A stretch of 64,000 bases of DNA, taken from the NCBI RefSeq assembly GCF_900129245.1, contig NZ_FQUT01000004.1:372001-436000 (forward strand). The letters run 5' to 3'. The stretch comes from Chryseobacterium arachidis (GTDB lineage: Bacteria; Bacteroidota; Bacteroidia; Flavobacteriales; Weeksellaceae). The position numbers and the translations under genes are program-made. The notes beneath the pieces are model-generated. The model worked only from the letters and a program-made list of their open reading frames with translations, had not been told where the DNA came from and searched no databases. Of the stretch, positions 36,191 to 45,558 are shown piece after piece. The first letter of the stretch is position 1; each line of letters opens with the position of its first letter.

Positions 36191-38251
36191 GAACTCAAAA
36201 GAAGATTCAGCAATATCATTTAAGACCAAATATGCATCGAAACTTTTGCCCGCCTTACTTTTCATTCCTTTAATCAGTGAACTTTTTCCCGTTTCTATCA
36301 GTAATTGAATATCACTGACAGACAATATTTTTCCACAAATCATTCTAAACTGTGCCCAATTACAGCTTTCATCTTTGCATCTTACAATTTTATCAAGAAT
36401 CCGTACCTGCTGACTTTTACATTTTGGACAGATTAACTTGGGCAAATCACTTCTTACAATAGCTGATTGCAGTAATTCCTTTGTAATAAGGGAAGTATAG
36501 GCTTCTATTCGTTTCTGAAAGTCTGAAAAATTCTTTTCGTTAGCTTCAATCTTTTGAAGTTCTAACTCCCATTCTGCAGTCATTACAACATCAGCTATTT
36601 TTTTATCTTTAATAAGTTCGTAAACCAACAAACCTTTATCCGTTGGAATCAAGGATTTCTTTTCTTTTTGGATATAGCCTCTCTTAAAAAGAATTTCAAT
36701 TGTTGCCGCTCTTGTAGCCGGAGTTCCAATTCCAATATTCTTTAATATTTTCCTTTGTTCGTCCTGTTCAATTTTACTTCCTGCATGTTCCATAGCTGCT
36801 AACAAGCCGGCTTCTGTAAACAAGGAAGGAGGTTGAGTTTTCCTTTCCAACAGGATCGGTTCTTTTACTTTCAGGTCATCTCCTTTCAGGACTTTTGGTA
36901 ATTCCTGAAGTTCAACATCTTCGGTATCAGAGAAATTTCCTTTTATCATTCTCCATCCTGGGTTAACTACTGTACTTCCATTTGAAATAAAAATATAGTG
37001 AAGAACTTCTAAAGATATTTCAGTCAATTCCTTGATGCAAGCATCAGAAATTGCTTCAAGCAATCTAAAAGCAATCAAATCATAAACAGCATTTTCTTTC
37101 GCGGATAATGCTGAAGGTATTTTTTCAGTAATCAATAAACCATGATGATCTGTTACGCCAAGATTATTTACAATTCTCTTATTGAATTGTCCCCATTTAA
37201 CGTGATCTACTGCATGTTTGCATGAATCTCTTTCTTTTAGAGACCTTACCAAGTTAGGAATTTCAAGCCACAAATCATCGGGAATATATTTACTTCCTGT
37301 TCTTGGATAGGTGATAAACTTTTTCTCGTATAGAGTTTGGGCAATATCTAAAGTTTCAGATGCTGAAAGATTTAACTTTTGGTTGGCTTCTTTTTGCAAA
37401 CCTGTTAAATCAAATAAAAGAGGAGCCTGTTCTTTCAAAAGTTTTACAACCACAGACTCAATTTTTGCCTTACCTTCTCCTCTTTCAATTATTTTAATCA
37501 GATCCCGGGCTTTTTTGGGATCATCAAATTTAAATTGTGATGTACTTTTAAAAATTAGGGTACCTTTCTGATGACTCAATTGAATCTGCCAATATTTTTG
37601 ACTAACAGAATTTTTATTCTCTACAAATCTTTCGCATAGTAAACACAAGGTTGGGGTTTGAACCCTTCCTAAAGAATAAATTCCATTTTCAGCTTTGATA
37701 GACAATGCCTGTGAAGCATTTATTCCCAACAGCCAGTCTGCACGACTTCTTGCTACAGCGGCATGATAAAGTCCGTCAAAATCACTTCCCTTTTTCAGAT
37801 TTTCAAAACCTTGTCTTATTGCTTTATCAGTTAAAGAACTGATCCATAATCTCTCAAAAGGTTTTTTACAATTCAAATATTCATAGATATATCTGAATAT
37901 CAGTTCTCCTTCCCGTCCTGCATCGGTTGCTACAATTATGCTATCACAATCATTGATTACCTGCTCAATAATCTTCAGTTGTTTTAATGCTCCGGAATCG
38001 GTTACATAATTTTTCCCTTTTTTGATTTTCTTCACTGTTAATTTAAACGAATGAGGGATTATCGGAAGTGAATTTTCTTTATAATTTGCTATACCATAAT
38101 CTTCAGGCATGGCCAAGCTAATTAAATGTCCCAATGCCCAGGTTACACAATATCCGTTTCCTCTGAAGAAACCTTCTTTTTTGTCCGTTGCTCCTAAGAG
38201 CGCAGCAATTTCTCTTGCTACACTTGGCTTTTCTGCGATAACTGCTTTCAT
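36188..38251 (-). CDS. topB: DNA topoisomerase III, ICE-borne type
   Basis: 687 residues of the type IA family. The TOPRIM starts AEKPSVAREIAALLG and has ATDAGREGELIFRY (~108-121). The active-site Tyr315 lies in FITYPRTGSKYIP, and GIGTPATRA is the late conserved block. A C-terminal zinc-type motif (CPKC...C...C, ~620-645) follows. Shorter, divergent TopB proteins like this are carried by CTnDOT-like elements and probably resolve DNA during transfer. It is the first of a leftward run with DUF3945. Confidence 0.9.
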   Translation of the reverse strand: MKAVIAEKPSVAREIAALLGATDKKEGFFRGNGYCVTWALGHLISLAMPEDYGIANYKENSLPIIPHSFKLTVKKIKKGKNYVTDSGALKQLKIIEQVINDCDSIIVATDAGREGELIFRYIYEYLNCKKPFERLWISSLTDKAIRQGFENLKKGSDFDGLYHAAVARSRADWLLGINASQALSIKAENGIYSLGRVQTPTLCLLCERFVENKNSVSQKYWQIQLSHQKGTLIFKSTSQFKFDDPKKARDLIKIIERGEGKAKIESVVVKLLKEQAPLLFDLTGLQKEANQKLNLSASETLDIAQTLYEKKFITYPRTGSKYIPDDLWLEIPNLVRSLKERDSCKHAVDHVKWGQFNKRIVNNLGVTDHHGLLITEKIPSALSAKENAVYDLIAFRLLEAISDACIKELTEISLEVLHYIFISNGSTVVNPGWRMIKGNFSDTEDVELQELPKVLKGDDLKVKEPILLERKTQPPSLFTEAGLLAAMEHAGSKIEQDEQRKILKNIGIGTPATRAATIEILFKRGYIQKEKKSLIPTDKGLLVYELIKDKKIADVVMTAEWELELQKIEANEKNFSDFQKRIEAYTSLITKELLQSAIVRSDLPKLICPKCKSQQVRILDKIVRCKDESCNWAQFRMICGKILSVSDIQLLIETGKSSLIKGMKSKAGKSFDAYLVLNDIAESSFEF

Positions 38252-38271
38252 ATTTTTATTTTTGGTTTAAT

Positions 38272-38303
38272 AAAAAAACCAATGAAATCTCATTAATCAT
38301 TGG
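38272..38303 (-). terminator. Terminator after the DUF3945 gene
   Basis: CCAATGA/TCATTGG stem followed on the minus strand by TTTTTTTATT, between the DUF3945 stop and the topB start. topB therefore probably has its own promoter or relies on read-through. Confidence 0.65.
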
Positions 38304-38328
38304 CTCTTATCATGTTGAATACGTACTA

Positions 38329-39816
38329 CTATATTTTTCTTATTCGAGATCTAGTGGGCTGTTTATTTTTTTGCTGTTCCTCCGACTGTTTTTGGTTTCT
38401 GGGATTTGTTTGAGCAGATTGCAGGGGCTCATTTATATTTTTTGTAGCTTCGTTTATCTTTCCTTCTGAATTGACTGCCACTTGTGTTTTATGAGCTTCA
38501 TCAGGCTTAGCTTGCTTAGCAACATTAGGATTTGTAAAAGAAAAGTCTGTCACCCCATCTTCTTTACTGAATGTAATATAACCGCTGTAAGAACTGCCTT
38601 TTTGGTCTATCAATCCTCTTAGATAAACTGACTTTCCCTCTTTTAAACTTTCAAGTTGCTGATCGGTCAACTCTCGTCCTCTAAAAACTTTCTGTGGCTC
38701 TCCCTTTTCATATTGTAAGCTTTGGCTTTGATCTCGTTTTGTATTGTGATTTATTAGAAACTCCACATATCTTTTTTCAGCATTAAATTGTACAGTAGCG
38801 TCAAAAGATTCACCTTTACTGGAGATCATTCCTTCAAGATAAAGAGGCTTACCCTCACTCAAAGTTTGCTTTTGATCAGCATTAAGAGTAACACCCTTTA
38901 TTTCATCGGGGATTTTCATATAACTGGTATTTAATGCAATTAGCTCATTGGTAAGGCGGTCTTTGCTAATAATTGACGGGACGATTTCATTTGTTTTAGG
39001 ATTGACCAAATCAACCACTCTTCCCATATTTCCTGTACTTCTAATATTTTCTTTATCTTGCTCTGAAAATTCATGACCTAAAAACTTCATTTTAAAGTCA
39101 GGTTCTTTTCGAATGCCGTGAAGATTAATCAGTACCTGCCCGCTATCATTGGTTTGCAATGATAAACGCACATCCATTCTACTTACGGCATTCCCTAAAT
39201 TAATTGTTACAGGAACAAGCTTATGTGATTTAAATCCTCTAAGCAGACGATCCAATACGTTCATCTTAGTCAATTTTTCCTGATCCAATCCGAATTTTGC
39301 CATGATCTGCCAGTCAATTTGTTCGGGTTGATACCGATATTGCGTATGTTCCTGTGAATTTTGATTTTCTGTTTCGGGTGTCTTTGTTGCCATTTTGTTT
39401 CGATTTTTATGGGTTAAACTATTTTGAATCTTAATCTCATAACCTTTTAGGGTTTCCAGTTCTTCGGGTGATGCCTTATCGACATAATCCTGCAGCTCCA
39501 TTGCAGCTTGCATGGCACCGAGTTCTGAAATTTTAAAAAATGAAAAATCAGTTGGATTTTTAAGTTGACTAATGAAATTGGAAAAAAAGTTTGAGAAGAA
39601 ATCTCCTCCTCTGTCAATGCGGATAAACTGATTAGAATTTTTCTTTTGAGGGTCTACGATCAGGTTTCCATTCTCGTCAATTCCGTTAACGAGTCCTACT
39701 TTTTTTGTCTTTTTATCTAACGCTAAAAGCGTATCAGACACATTATCTCGGGAAATGTTTCCTGGCTGCGCAATGTGTTCCTTCAGTTCTAATTTTTCTT
39801 TTTCTGAATCGTTCAT
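38329..39816 (-). CDS. DUF3945 domain protein of a conjugative element
   Basis: About 495 residues, soluble and highly charged, with a Gln/Lys-rich tail (EEQQKNKQPTRSRIRKI). Two tandem related segments, LTADQ..LSEGKPLYLEGMI-type and LTDQQLESLKEGKSVYLRGL, are the DUF3945 repeats. This gene regularly accompanies topB in Bacteroidota integrative conjugative elements. Its function is not established. Start at the ATG 39816; a TTG precedes it. Confidence 0.75.
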   Translation of the reverse strand: MNDSEKEKLELKEHIAQPGNISRDNVSDTLLALDKKTKKVGLVNGIDENGNLIVDPQKKNSNQFIRIDRGGDFFSNFFSNFISQLKNPTDFSFFKISELGAMQAAMELQDYVDKASPEELETLKGYEIKIQNSLTHKNRNKMATKTPETENQNSQEHTQYRYQPEQIDWQIMAKFGLDQEKLTKMNVLDRLLRGFKSHKLVPVTINLGNAVSRMDVRLSLQTNDSGQVLINLHGIRKEPDFKMKFLGHEFSEQDKENIRSTGNMGRVVDLVNPKTNEIVPSIISKDRLTNELIALNTSYMKIPDEIKGVTLNADQKQTLSEGKPLYLEGMISSKGESFDATVQFNAEKRYVEFLINHNTKRDQSQSLQYEKGEPQKVFRGRELTDQQLESLKEGKSVYLRGLIDQKGSSYSGYITFSKEDGVTDFSFTNPNVAKQAKPDEAHKTQVAVNSEGKINEATKNINEPLQSAQTNPRNQKQSEEQQKNKQPTRSRIRKI

Positions 39817-39919
39817 CAATTCTCTTATTTATGATGATGAAGATAAGGGACCGAAGGAAGGGTAATTAAAGAAGTGTCATCAATGGCGAATTTTGTCTTT
39901 GATTGACCTATCATCCGTC

Positions 39920-40213
39920 TCATTGTTTAGCATTCCCATTGAAAGAATCCCTAATAAATTGATGTACATCAGAGAGTTTATAATATAATTTTCCACTGAT
40001 TGTATAATATGGTAATCGTTTTGAAGTCCGGTAACGTTGCAGTGATCTTGAACTTATCTTGAGCATTTGCAGAACATCCTGATTGTCGAGAAGCTGTTCC
40101 CCGTCAATTTCAAAATTCTGGATTTTCATTTCTTTTACTTTATCATCTAGCAGATTAAAACGCTCCATTAGTCTTTCCATCCATGCATTAAATTCTATTC
40201 TGTCAATATTCAT
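39920..40213 (-). CDS. Small helix-turn-helix protein (excisionase-like), ICE-borne
   Basis: 97 residues with an N-terminal coiled coil (5-35) and a MerR-like winged helix (LLDNQDVLQMLKISSRSLQR, then GKLYYKLSDVHQFI). It resembles the tandem small DNA-binding proteins of CTnDOT-type elements, which act with the integrase in excision or regulate tra genes. Clearly related to the next gene. Confidence 0.75.
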   Translation of the reverse strand: MNIDRIEFNAWMERLMERFNLLDDKVKEMKIQNFEIDGEQLLDNQDVLQMLKISSRSLQRYRTSKRLPYYTISGKLYYKLSDVHQFIRDSFNGNAKQ

Positions 40214-40251
40214 AAGATTAGATTTAAAAGTTATACGTAAAAAAACTTGTA

Positions 40252-40515
40252 TTACTTATTTCCAACGAGAAGTTTTTCAATATCACCGTATTTATAATAA
40301 AGGGTTCCACCAATTTTTTTAAAGGGTAAGGTTCCGTTTAATCTGTAATTCTGAAGAGTACCCGATGAAATTTTCAAGAGCGTCTGTACTTCTGAAGACT
40401 TTAGCAATTCATCTTGATTTATTTTAAGTGTGTTAAAAATTTCTTTAATCTCTTCCAATAGGTCATTCTTAAAGTCATCAAGATCCTGTTTAGTCAAAAT
40501 TGAAATTGTTTGCAT
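40252..40515 (-). CDS. Second small helix-turn-helix protein, ICE-borne
   Basis: 87 residues from the ATG at 40515 (a longer frame to 40554 adds an unlikely N-terminus). The MerR-like block LLKSSEVQTLLKISSGTLQN plus GGTLYYKYGDIEKLL parallels the neighbouring 97-aa protein, so the two arose by duplication. A perfect TTCG-loop hairpin lies 50 bases upstream. Confidence 0.75.
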   Translation of the reverse strand: MQTISILTKQDLDDFKNDLLEEIKEIFNTLKINQDELLKSSEVQTLLKISSGTLQNYRLNGTLPFKKIGGTLYYKYGDIEKLLVGNK

Positions 40516-40564
40516 TTTGTAGTATTTTGTTTTCACAAAGTTTGAAAAATGCACAGAGAATCTC

Positions 40565-40588
40565 TCGGTAGTACTTCGGTACTACCGA
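40565..40588. promoter_or_regulatory. Perfect TTCG-loop hairpin upstream of the HTH genes
   Basis: TCGGTAGTAC-TTCG-GTACTACCGA: a 10-bp perfect stem closed by a UUCG tetraloop, between rteC and the helix-turn-helix pair. No T-run follows on the minus strand. An mRNA leader structure or a protein-binding dyad controlling the element are both possible. Confidence 0.55.
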
Positions 40589-40665
40589 AAGAAAGTTTAA
40601 AAATAACTGAAAATCAAAACAATACAAAGCACCCTTTATATAAAATCTATTCTATATCAGATTAA

Positions 40666-41520
40666 TCATATAAATTCGTTATCAATATTCTTAAAATGTT
40701 GATCAAGATTAGCAGATATCATATGTAAAAATTTTGTTCTGCCATTTTTTCTGTCTCTGATTTCGGTTATTGTTTTGTAATAGTTTCCAAGATCAAAATT
40801 CAAAGTTTTCTCAAAAAATCGAATGATTTCACTAAACTCGATGTTTCCTCCGTTGAAGCAATTACTTTGGTGCAGGGCGTAAGCAAGTTCAATAAATGCC
40901 ACTTTTGAGGCAGACCATTTAAGGCTGGTCGCCGAGCTTTCATTTTTAGCCAATAAATTGTAATCTTTTTCAGATTCTTTTTTAAGGAATTTTTCCAGGA
41001 GGTCATTAGCTAAAATATGAGCAACCTTATCACAGTGGGATGTTGTAAAATTTTCATCAAGATCGTAAAGATTAAAAGAAAGTTTCATTTTAAGATCAAA
41101 TGAATTCCTCACAAAATACTTATGATCCATATAGGTTGCCTTTCTGCGATAATAGTTGTAAAAATCAGCGTTATCACGATGATATTCTTTAAGTTTTTCC
41201 CATTCATTTTCATAATACTTTTTAAGTGTTTTTTCGTTTGAATGAGGTACAGATGAAACAATACTCAGCACTTTCATGAAATAGATATACTTCGAAATAA
41301 AAAGTGGTTTCAGCTGCTTAAAGAAATAAACCTCTTCTGCTACTTCATTGAAAATTACCGGAATAATCAGGCTCTTTAGTTCTCTAATAGACTGATCAAT
41401 TGTAGAAAGAGATTCTTCTGCTACTCTTATTGGGTCATCATGTGCATCTGCTATTATTTTTAAGTCTCTTTCTAGATGATCGTACATCTTTGTGATTGTT
41501 CTGAAAAGTTTGTTTACCAT
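40666..41520 (-). CDS. rteC: RteC-domain regulator
   Basis: 284 residues, mostly helical. The C-terminal region (AFIELAYALHQSNCFNGGNI, then FDLGNYYKTITEIRDRKNGR, then TKFLHMISANL) matches RteC, the activator of excision genes in CTnDOT-family elements. Its position directly before the excisionase-like genes fits. No RteA/RteB two-component genes are seen. Confidence 0.82.
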   Translation of the reverse strand: MVNKLFRTITKMYDHLERDLKIIADAHDDPIRVAEESLSTIDQSIRELKSLIIPVIFNEVAEEVYFFKQLKPLFISKYIYFMKVLSIVSSVPHSNEKTLKKYYENEWEKLKEYHRDNADFYNYYRRKATYMDHKYFVRNSFDLKMKLSFNLYDLDENFTTSHCDKVAHILANDLLEKFLKKESEKDYNLLAKNESSATSLKWSASKVAFIELAYALHQSNCFNGGNIEFSEIIRFFEKTLNFDLGNYYKTITEIRDRKNGRTKFLHMISANLDQHFKNIDNEFI

Positions 41521-41566
41521 GTCCTTTTTAAGAAATTTACAAACTTTCAGGCAATTACAAAATAAA

Positions 41567-43270
41567 CTACTTGTTATTTAACTCTTTGAGTCTCATTTTA
41601 ATAAAATCTGCGGGTCTCATTCCGTTTATTTCAAAAAATAGGTCAGAAAAGTTCTGACGAGAAGCAATTCCGCATTCTGCCGCCAAGGCCTTTATTGTGT
41701 AATTAAGATATTTCCTGTCAGAATTCAAAAGTTGGGTGATATAATTAATTCGCAGCTCAGCCAAATATTTATTAAAGTTAACTCCCTTCGTCTCATTTAT
41801 ATAGGTGGATAGATAGTGAGAATTGGTTTTTAATTGTTCCGCAAGTTTAGTACAGATAAGCCCTTTTTGAAGAAATTGATTTTTCTCTTCAAAAACAGCA
41901 AGTTTTTTTCCTAATTCATAAGCTTTATCGTCACTGACAACCTGTTTTTTCGGTTGCGCAATATCTTCATGGATTTTTTCGCTGGTCTTTACTTTATTTT
42001 TGTAAACAATGAGCCTTTCCTGTAATTCGTTATATTTTTTCTTTAAATTTTGTTCTTGGCAGTGACGATAAATGAGAGCTGTTACTGTAATACTCACTAT
42101 TATAAACCCAATAATAAAAATGATTAGTCTGGAACTTTTCAAGCTTTCTTTTTCGTCTTCCAGCTTCCGACCGTCATATTCACGAAACATTTTCTTGGAC
42201 AGATATTTGAAATCTTTCACGAGTATATTATCTACACATAGCAGCTGTTTGGTATAGTATAATTCTTGTGCAGCATTATTTTCCTGTTTATAATAATCAA
42301 CTAAAAAAGTATAGTTGTTTCTGATTTCAGGAAATATAAATCGATGTTGATTAAAAATAGAATCCACTTTGGTAAAATAAGAGATTCCCTTTTTCTTTTC
42401 ATCATTATTGATGAAAATATTTCCCAAATAGTAGTAGATTACACTTACCCATATTGCATCATTCTTTTTAAGAATTTGAGGTAATGCTTTATCAAGATAG
42501 TATATTGCATCATTAGGCTTATTGTTATTAAAATAGAGTATTCCTTTACATTTAAGAAAGTACGAATGCTCCAGTTGAAAATCATCTTGCTGCCTTGTTA
42601 AATTAATCCCCAGTTCAATGAGACTATCTGATTTTTCAGCTTCATTCAGATTACCGTAACATATAATCATCTGATGGAGGAGATTGTAATATCCTTTTTT
42701 AAAATTATATTGGGTGTTAGGATTTACGGAGTGTTTGGTACCTGACTCAAAATAACTGACAGAACTGTTAAAATGTCCGACCGCCTCATCATAGTACCCC
42801 AGATAACTTTTTACATTTCCCAAATGGTAATTTACTTTATGTTTTAGATAGTCATCTTTACTAATGAGAGAATAACTGTAGGCTCGTAAAAATTCGTCTA
42901 AAGCCGGTTGATATTTTTTTAAGTTGAAAGAATACAGAATCCCTTTTCCGGTATAAGCATCACTGATTAAATCATTATTTTTTGTCTTTAAGGCAGCTTG
43001 AATAGTACTGTCGGCAAATTTCAGTTTTGCGTTGATATTTGAAGAATAAGCAACAGCATCCCGATATCCTAATGCCAATGCTCTATAATCCTTTTTCTCC
43101 TTACCCATCTTTATAAAAGCATAGATATCCGGCCAAGCAGTATCATCATTCAACTCTTTACTTTCATAATGCTTTCTAAACTCCTGATAGGATTTAGAAC
43201 TTTTAACCTGTGAAATGCAAATGATGTGATACATCAATAACAACAGTGAAAGCATCTTGGATTTTGTCAT
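41567..43270 (-). CDS. TPR-containing AraC-type transcriptional regulator
   Basis: From the ATG at 43270 there is a signal/anchor-like N-terminus (SKMLSLLLLMYHIICISQ), TPR-like helical repeats (~60-370), one membrane helix (LIIFIIGFIIVSITVTALIY) and a C-terminal AraC helix-turn-helix (YTIKALAAECGIASRQNFSD). The layout is a periplasmic TPR sensor and a cytoplasmic DNA-binding domain. It lies just beyond the ICE fragment. An intact relative of the truncated gene at 27872-28140. Confidence 0.8.
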   Translation of the reverse strand: MTKSKMLSLLLLMYHIICISQVKSSKSYQEFRKHYESKELNDDTAWPDIYAFIKMGKEKKDYRALALGYRDAVAYSSNINAKLKFADSTIQAALKTKNNDLISDAYTGKGILYSFNLKKYQPALDEFLRAYSYSLISKDDYLKHKVNYHLGNVKSYLGYYDEAVGHFNSSVSYFESGTKHSVNPNTQYNFKKGYYNLLHQMIICYGNLNEAEKSDSLIELGINLTRQQDDFQLEHSYFLKCKGILYFNNNKPNDAIYYLDKALPQILKKNDAIWVSVIYYYLGNIFINNDEKKKGISYFTKVDSIFNQHRFIFPEIRNNYTFLVDYYKQENNAAQELYYTKQLLCVDNILVKDFKYLSKKMFREYDGRKLEDEKESLKSSRLIIFIIGFIIVSITVTALIYRHCQEQNLKKKYNELQERLIVYKNKVKTSEKIHEDIAQPKKQVVSDDKAYELGKKLAVFEEKNQFLQKGLICTKLAEQLKTNSHYLSTYINETKGVNFNKYLAELRINYITQLLNSDRKYLNYTIKALAAECGIASRQNFSDLFFEINGMRPADFIKMRLKELNNK

Positions 43271-43484
43271 TCGTAATATTTTGATCTGGGTGTTGTCAAA
43301 ATTAATCAAAATGCGCTAGAATAAAGGCCATTTCGCTCTAACATCGCCGCAATATCTACAAAATACGCATATACGTATTGCTGAACTCGATTTTCACGAT
43401 CCAATCCTGTCCTAATTTTAAAATTGCGACGTCTTAATTTTAAAAAACAGCCACAGTAGGCTTTTTTCACGCCTTTGTACCTTT

Positions 43485-43492
43485 TACTTTTG
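43485..43492 (+). promoter_or_regulatory. -7 promoter element (TACTTTTG)
   Basis: Matches TAnnTTTG and lies 54 bases before the lipoprotein gene at 43547, the first gene of the peptide/MauE cluster. Confidence 0.5.
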
Positions 43493-43546
43493 GCTTAAGA
43501 ATTCTTTCAAATCCGGCCGGGATAAACTAACAAAACAGTAGAAAAA

Positions 43547-43774
43547 ATGACAAAATTTATCCCAATTTTAATTACGATGCTTTTTACAGCTGTTGTAACA
43601 AGCTGTACAAGAACTTTAGATATTCAGGAAGATGTAAATGATAATATTAGCCGACAAACGACTTATAAAATTCACGCCAAAGAGTCTGACTCTGCGTTTT
43701 CAAGCGGTGATGAGCTATATCCAGACCCTGACGTCCCTATAAAAGACACTCACGACTGGAAAACAAAACCATAA
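43547..43774 (+). CDS. Small lipoprotein, first gene of the peptide/MauE cluster
   Basis: 75 residues with a lipobox ending at Cys20 (LFTAVVTSC), then an acidic, Ser/Asp-rich tail without further cysteines. Probably anchored in the outer membrane or periplasm. No family recognised. Followed within 40 bases by a Cys-rich peptide gene on the same strand. Confidence 0.6.
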   Translation: MTKFIPILITMLFTAVVTSCTRTLDIQEDVNDNISRQTTYKIHAKESDSAFSSGDELYPDPDVPIKDTHDWKTKP

Positions 43775-43813
43775 CAATGGATAATCTAAACTAACAATAA
43801 ATAAATTAAAAAC

Positions 43814-43981
43814 ATGATTCCTCATACCTCCATATTTTGTACAACCGGCCAACCATGTCCAAGAGGTGGTATATGGCAGAGTATGGGGAATTTCAAAACC
43901 ACTTATCCTGTAATGAAAGGCTGTAAAATGCCGGACTACTGTGGAAAAAAAATAAAATGGGTTCTCATCCTGGAATGCTGA
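43814..43981 (+). CDS. 55-aa Cys-rich peptide
   Basis: An open frame from ATG to TGA: MIPHTSIFCTTGQPCPRGGI then WQSMGNFKTTYPVMKGCKMP then DYCGKKIKWVLILEC. Cys at 9, 15, 37, 43 and 55. The CPRGGIW...MP...W pattern resembles small beta-rich domains of a CPxSGxW type found in other bacteria. No signal peptide. It sits between a lipoprotein and the MauE-type gene, the 3' end overlapping an upstream alternative start of the latter. The conserved-looking motif argues that it is real. Confidence 0.6.
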   Translation: MIPHTSIFCTTGQPCPRGGIWQSMGNFKTTYPVMKGCKMPDYCGKKIKWVLILEC

Positions 43982-44016
43982 AAAATTCATCATCAAAAAA
44001 TCCAAAGCATAAAGCC

Positions 44017-45504
44017 ATGAAAAAACTGATTCTATATATTCCGAAAGTTGTAAGTTATTTTTTTATTCTCCTCTTTTGCTATGCTGCGATCAGCAAGGCA
44101 ATAGACTTTGAAAATTTCCAGGTTCAGATTGGGCAATCTCCCCTCTTGAGTGCTTATGCAGGATTTCTTTCTTATGCAGTTATCATACTGGAGCTCTTTA
44201 TTGTCCTACTGCTTATATTTCCAAAAACTAATCTCCCAGGACTATATGCATCTACATCCCTGATGTCAGCTTTTACCATCTACATTTTTCTCATCTTGAA
44301 CTACAGTGACTTTGTACCATGTTCTTGTGGCGGAATCTTGGAAAAAATGGGCTGGGCTGAGCATTTGATTTTTAATTTGTCTTGTGTAATTATCGGTATA
44401 GTTTCAGTATTTTTTACTGATATAAATGCCGGGCGTTCAAAATTTAGCATTACGGCTTTGTTATTTTTGTCTAATTTCTTGTGTTGCTTCATCGTATATA
44501 TACTGTACGTACGCTCGGAAGGAATTATTAAAGAGGATAATAACTTCACCAGGAGATATTTAATGCATCCGATCATTGAAAAGAAAATATCAAATCTAGA
44601 TAATTCATACTATTATATATCGGGCTCTGATGACAAACATATTTACTTAGGAAACATCAAATTACCGCAGCAAATCTTGGTTATCGATTCAACACTTGTT
44701 ATTAAAGAGATAATTACTATCGAATTGGATATAAAAGAATTTCCCTATCGAAAGATAGAAACAAAGGTTGTAGGCAAATATTATTACGTTTATGACGGGA
44801 CCGTTCCAGTAGTTAAGAGAGGATTGTTAAGCAGTTCAAAACCACAAACCATCAGCCAGGATGATGCCTACTTCTCACAACTTGACATCATCAATAACTA
44901 CAATTCATATGTATTGAGAACACAGAGCAGTAAAAGTAAGAATTTACTCATAGCTTCACTTCATACTGGCTCACAGAACAAAGTGGAGTTATGGCCTGAC
45001 TTTCTTCGTAAGCAAACGGACGGTGTCTTTGATAGTGACGGCGTGCTTAATGTTGACAGAAAAAATGGAGACATCATTTACACGTACCGTTACAGAAATG
45101 AATTTATTGTTGCTGACTCAACTTTTAAAATAAAACGACGGTTAACTACAATAGATACGGTCAGCATCGCACAGATTAAGCTCGTCGAACTTAATGGCGG
45201 TAAATTCAAGATGAAAACGCCACCTCTCAATGTTAATGGTTTTTCTACCGTTCACCGGGGTCTCCTATTCAATCAATCTTATTTAAAAGGAAAATATGAA
45301 TCCAGCAAAAGATGGAAAAATTCAAAAGTGGTCGATGTCTATAAGACTGACTCAAAACTATATATAGGAAGCCTATACCTAGAAAACAGGGGTGATACTG
45401 CTGTTAGCGATATCATTGTAACTGATCAGTTTTTATATGCCATCGCCGGAAAAAAACTTATCCAATACCAATTAACCGAACCGCTGCTCAAGCATTTAAA
45501 ATAA
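44017..45504 (+). CDS. MauE/DoxX-type redox membrane protein with C-terminal beta domain
   Basis: From the ATG at 44017 there are about four membrane helices (1-165) with a CSCGG motif (DFVPCSCGGILEKMG), the MauE-type redox-active Cys pair. A further helix and a ~300-residue beta-rich, propeller-like extracytoplasmic domain (~180-495) follow. MauE-like proteins are linked to disulfide formation in exported partners. Neighbouring genes encode small Cys-bearing peptides, plausible substrates. A start at 43957 would overlap the peptide gene. Confidence 0.72.
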   Translation: MKKLILYIPKVVSYFFILLFCYAAISKAIDFENFQVQIGQSPLLSAYAGFLSYAVIILELFIVLLLIFPKTNLPGLYASTSLMSAFTIYIFLILNYSDFVPCSCGGILEKMGWAEHLIFNLSCVIIGIVSVFFTDINAGRSKFSITALLFLSNFLCCFIVYILYVRSEGIIKEDNNFTRRYLMHPIIEKKISNLDNSYYYISGSDDKHIYLGNIKLPQQILVIDSTLVIKEIITIELDIKEFPYRKIETKVVGKYYYVYDGTVPVVKRGLLSSSKPQTISQDDAYFSQLDIINNYNSYVLRTQSSKSKNLLIASLHTGSQNKVELWPDFLRKQTDGVFDSDGVLNVDRKNGDIIYTYRYRNEFIVADSTFKIKRRLTTIDTVSIAQIKLVELNGGKFKMKTPPLNVNGFSTVHRGLLFNQSYLKGKYESSKRWKNSKVVDVYKTDSKLYIGSLYLENRGDTAVSDIIVTDQFLYAIAGKKLIQYQLTEPLLKHLK

Positions 45505-45558
45505 GGGGAAGCCGAAAACCTTTACCAAGAGTAGGCATCAATACAAATCCTTTTTATT

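Noticed and set aside
43340..43420. Imperfect palindrome around TACGCATATACGTA as an operator for the TPR-AraC gene
   Set aside because: Short and imperfect in AT-rich DNA, with no second copy to support it.
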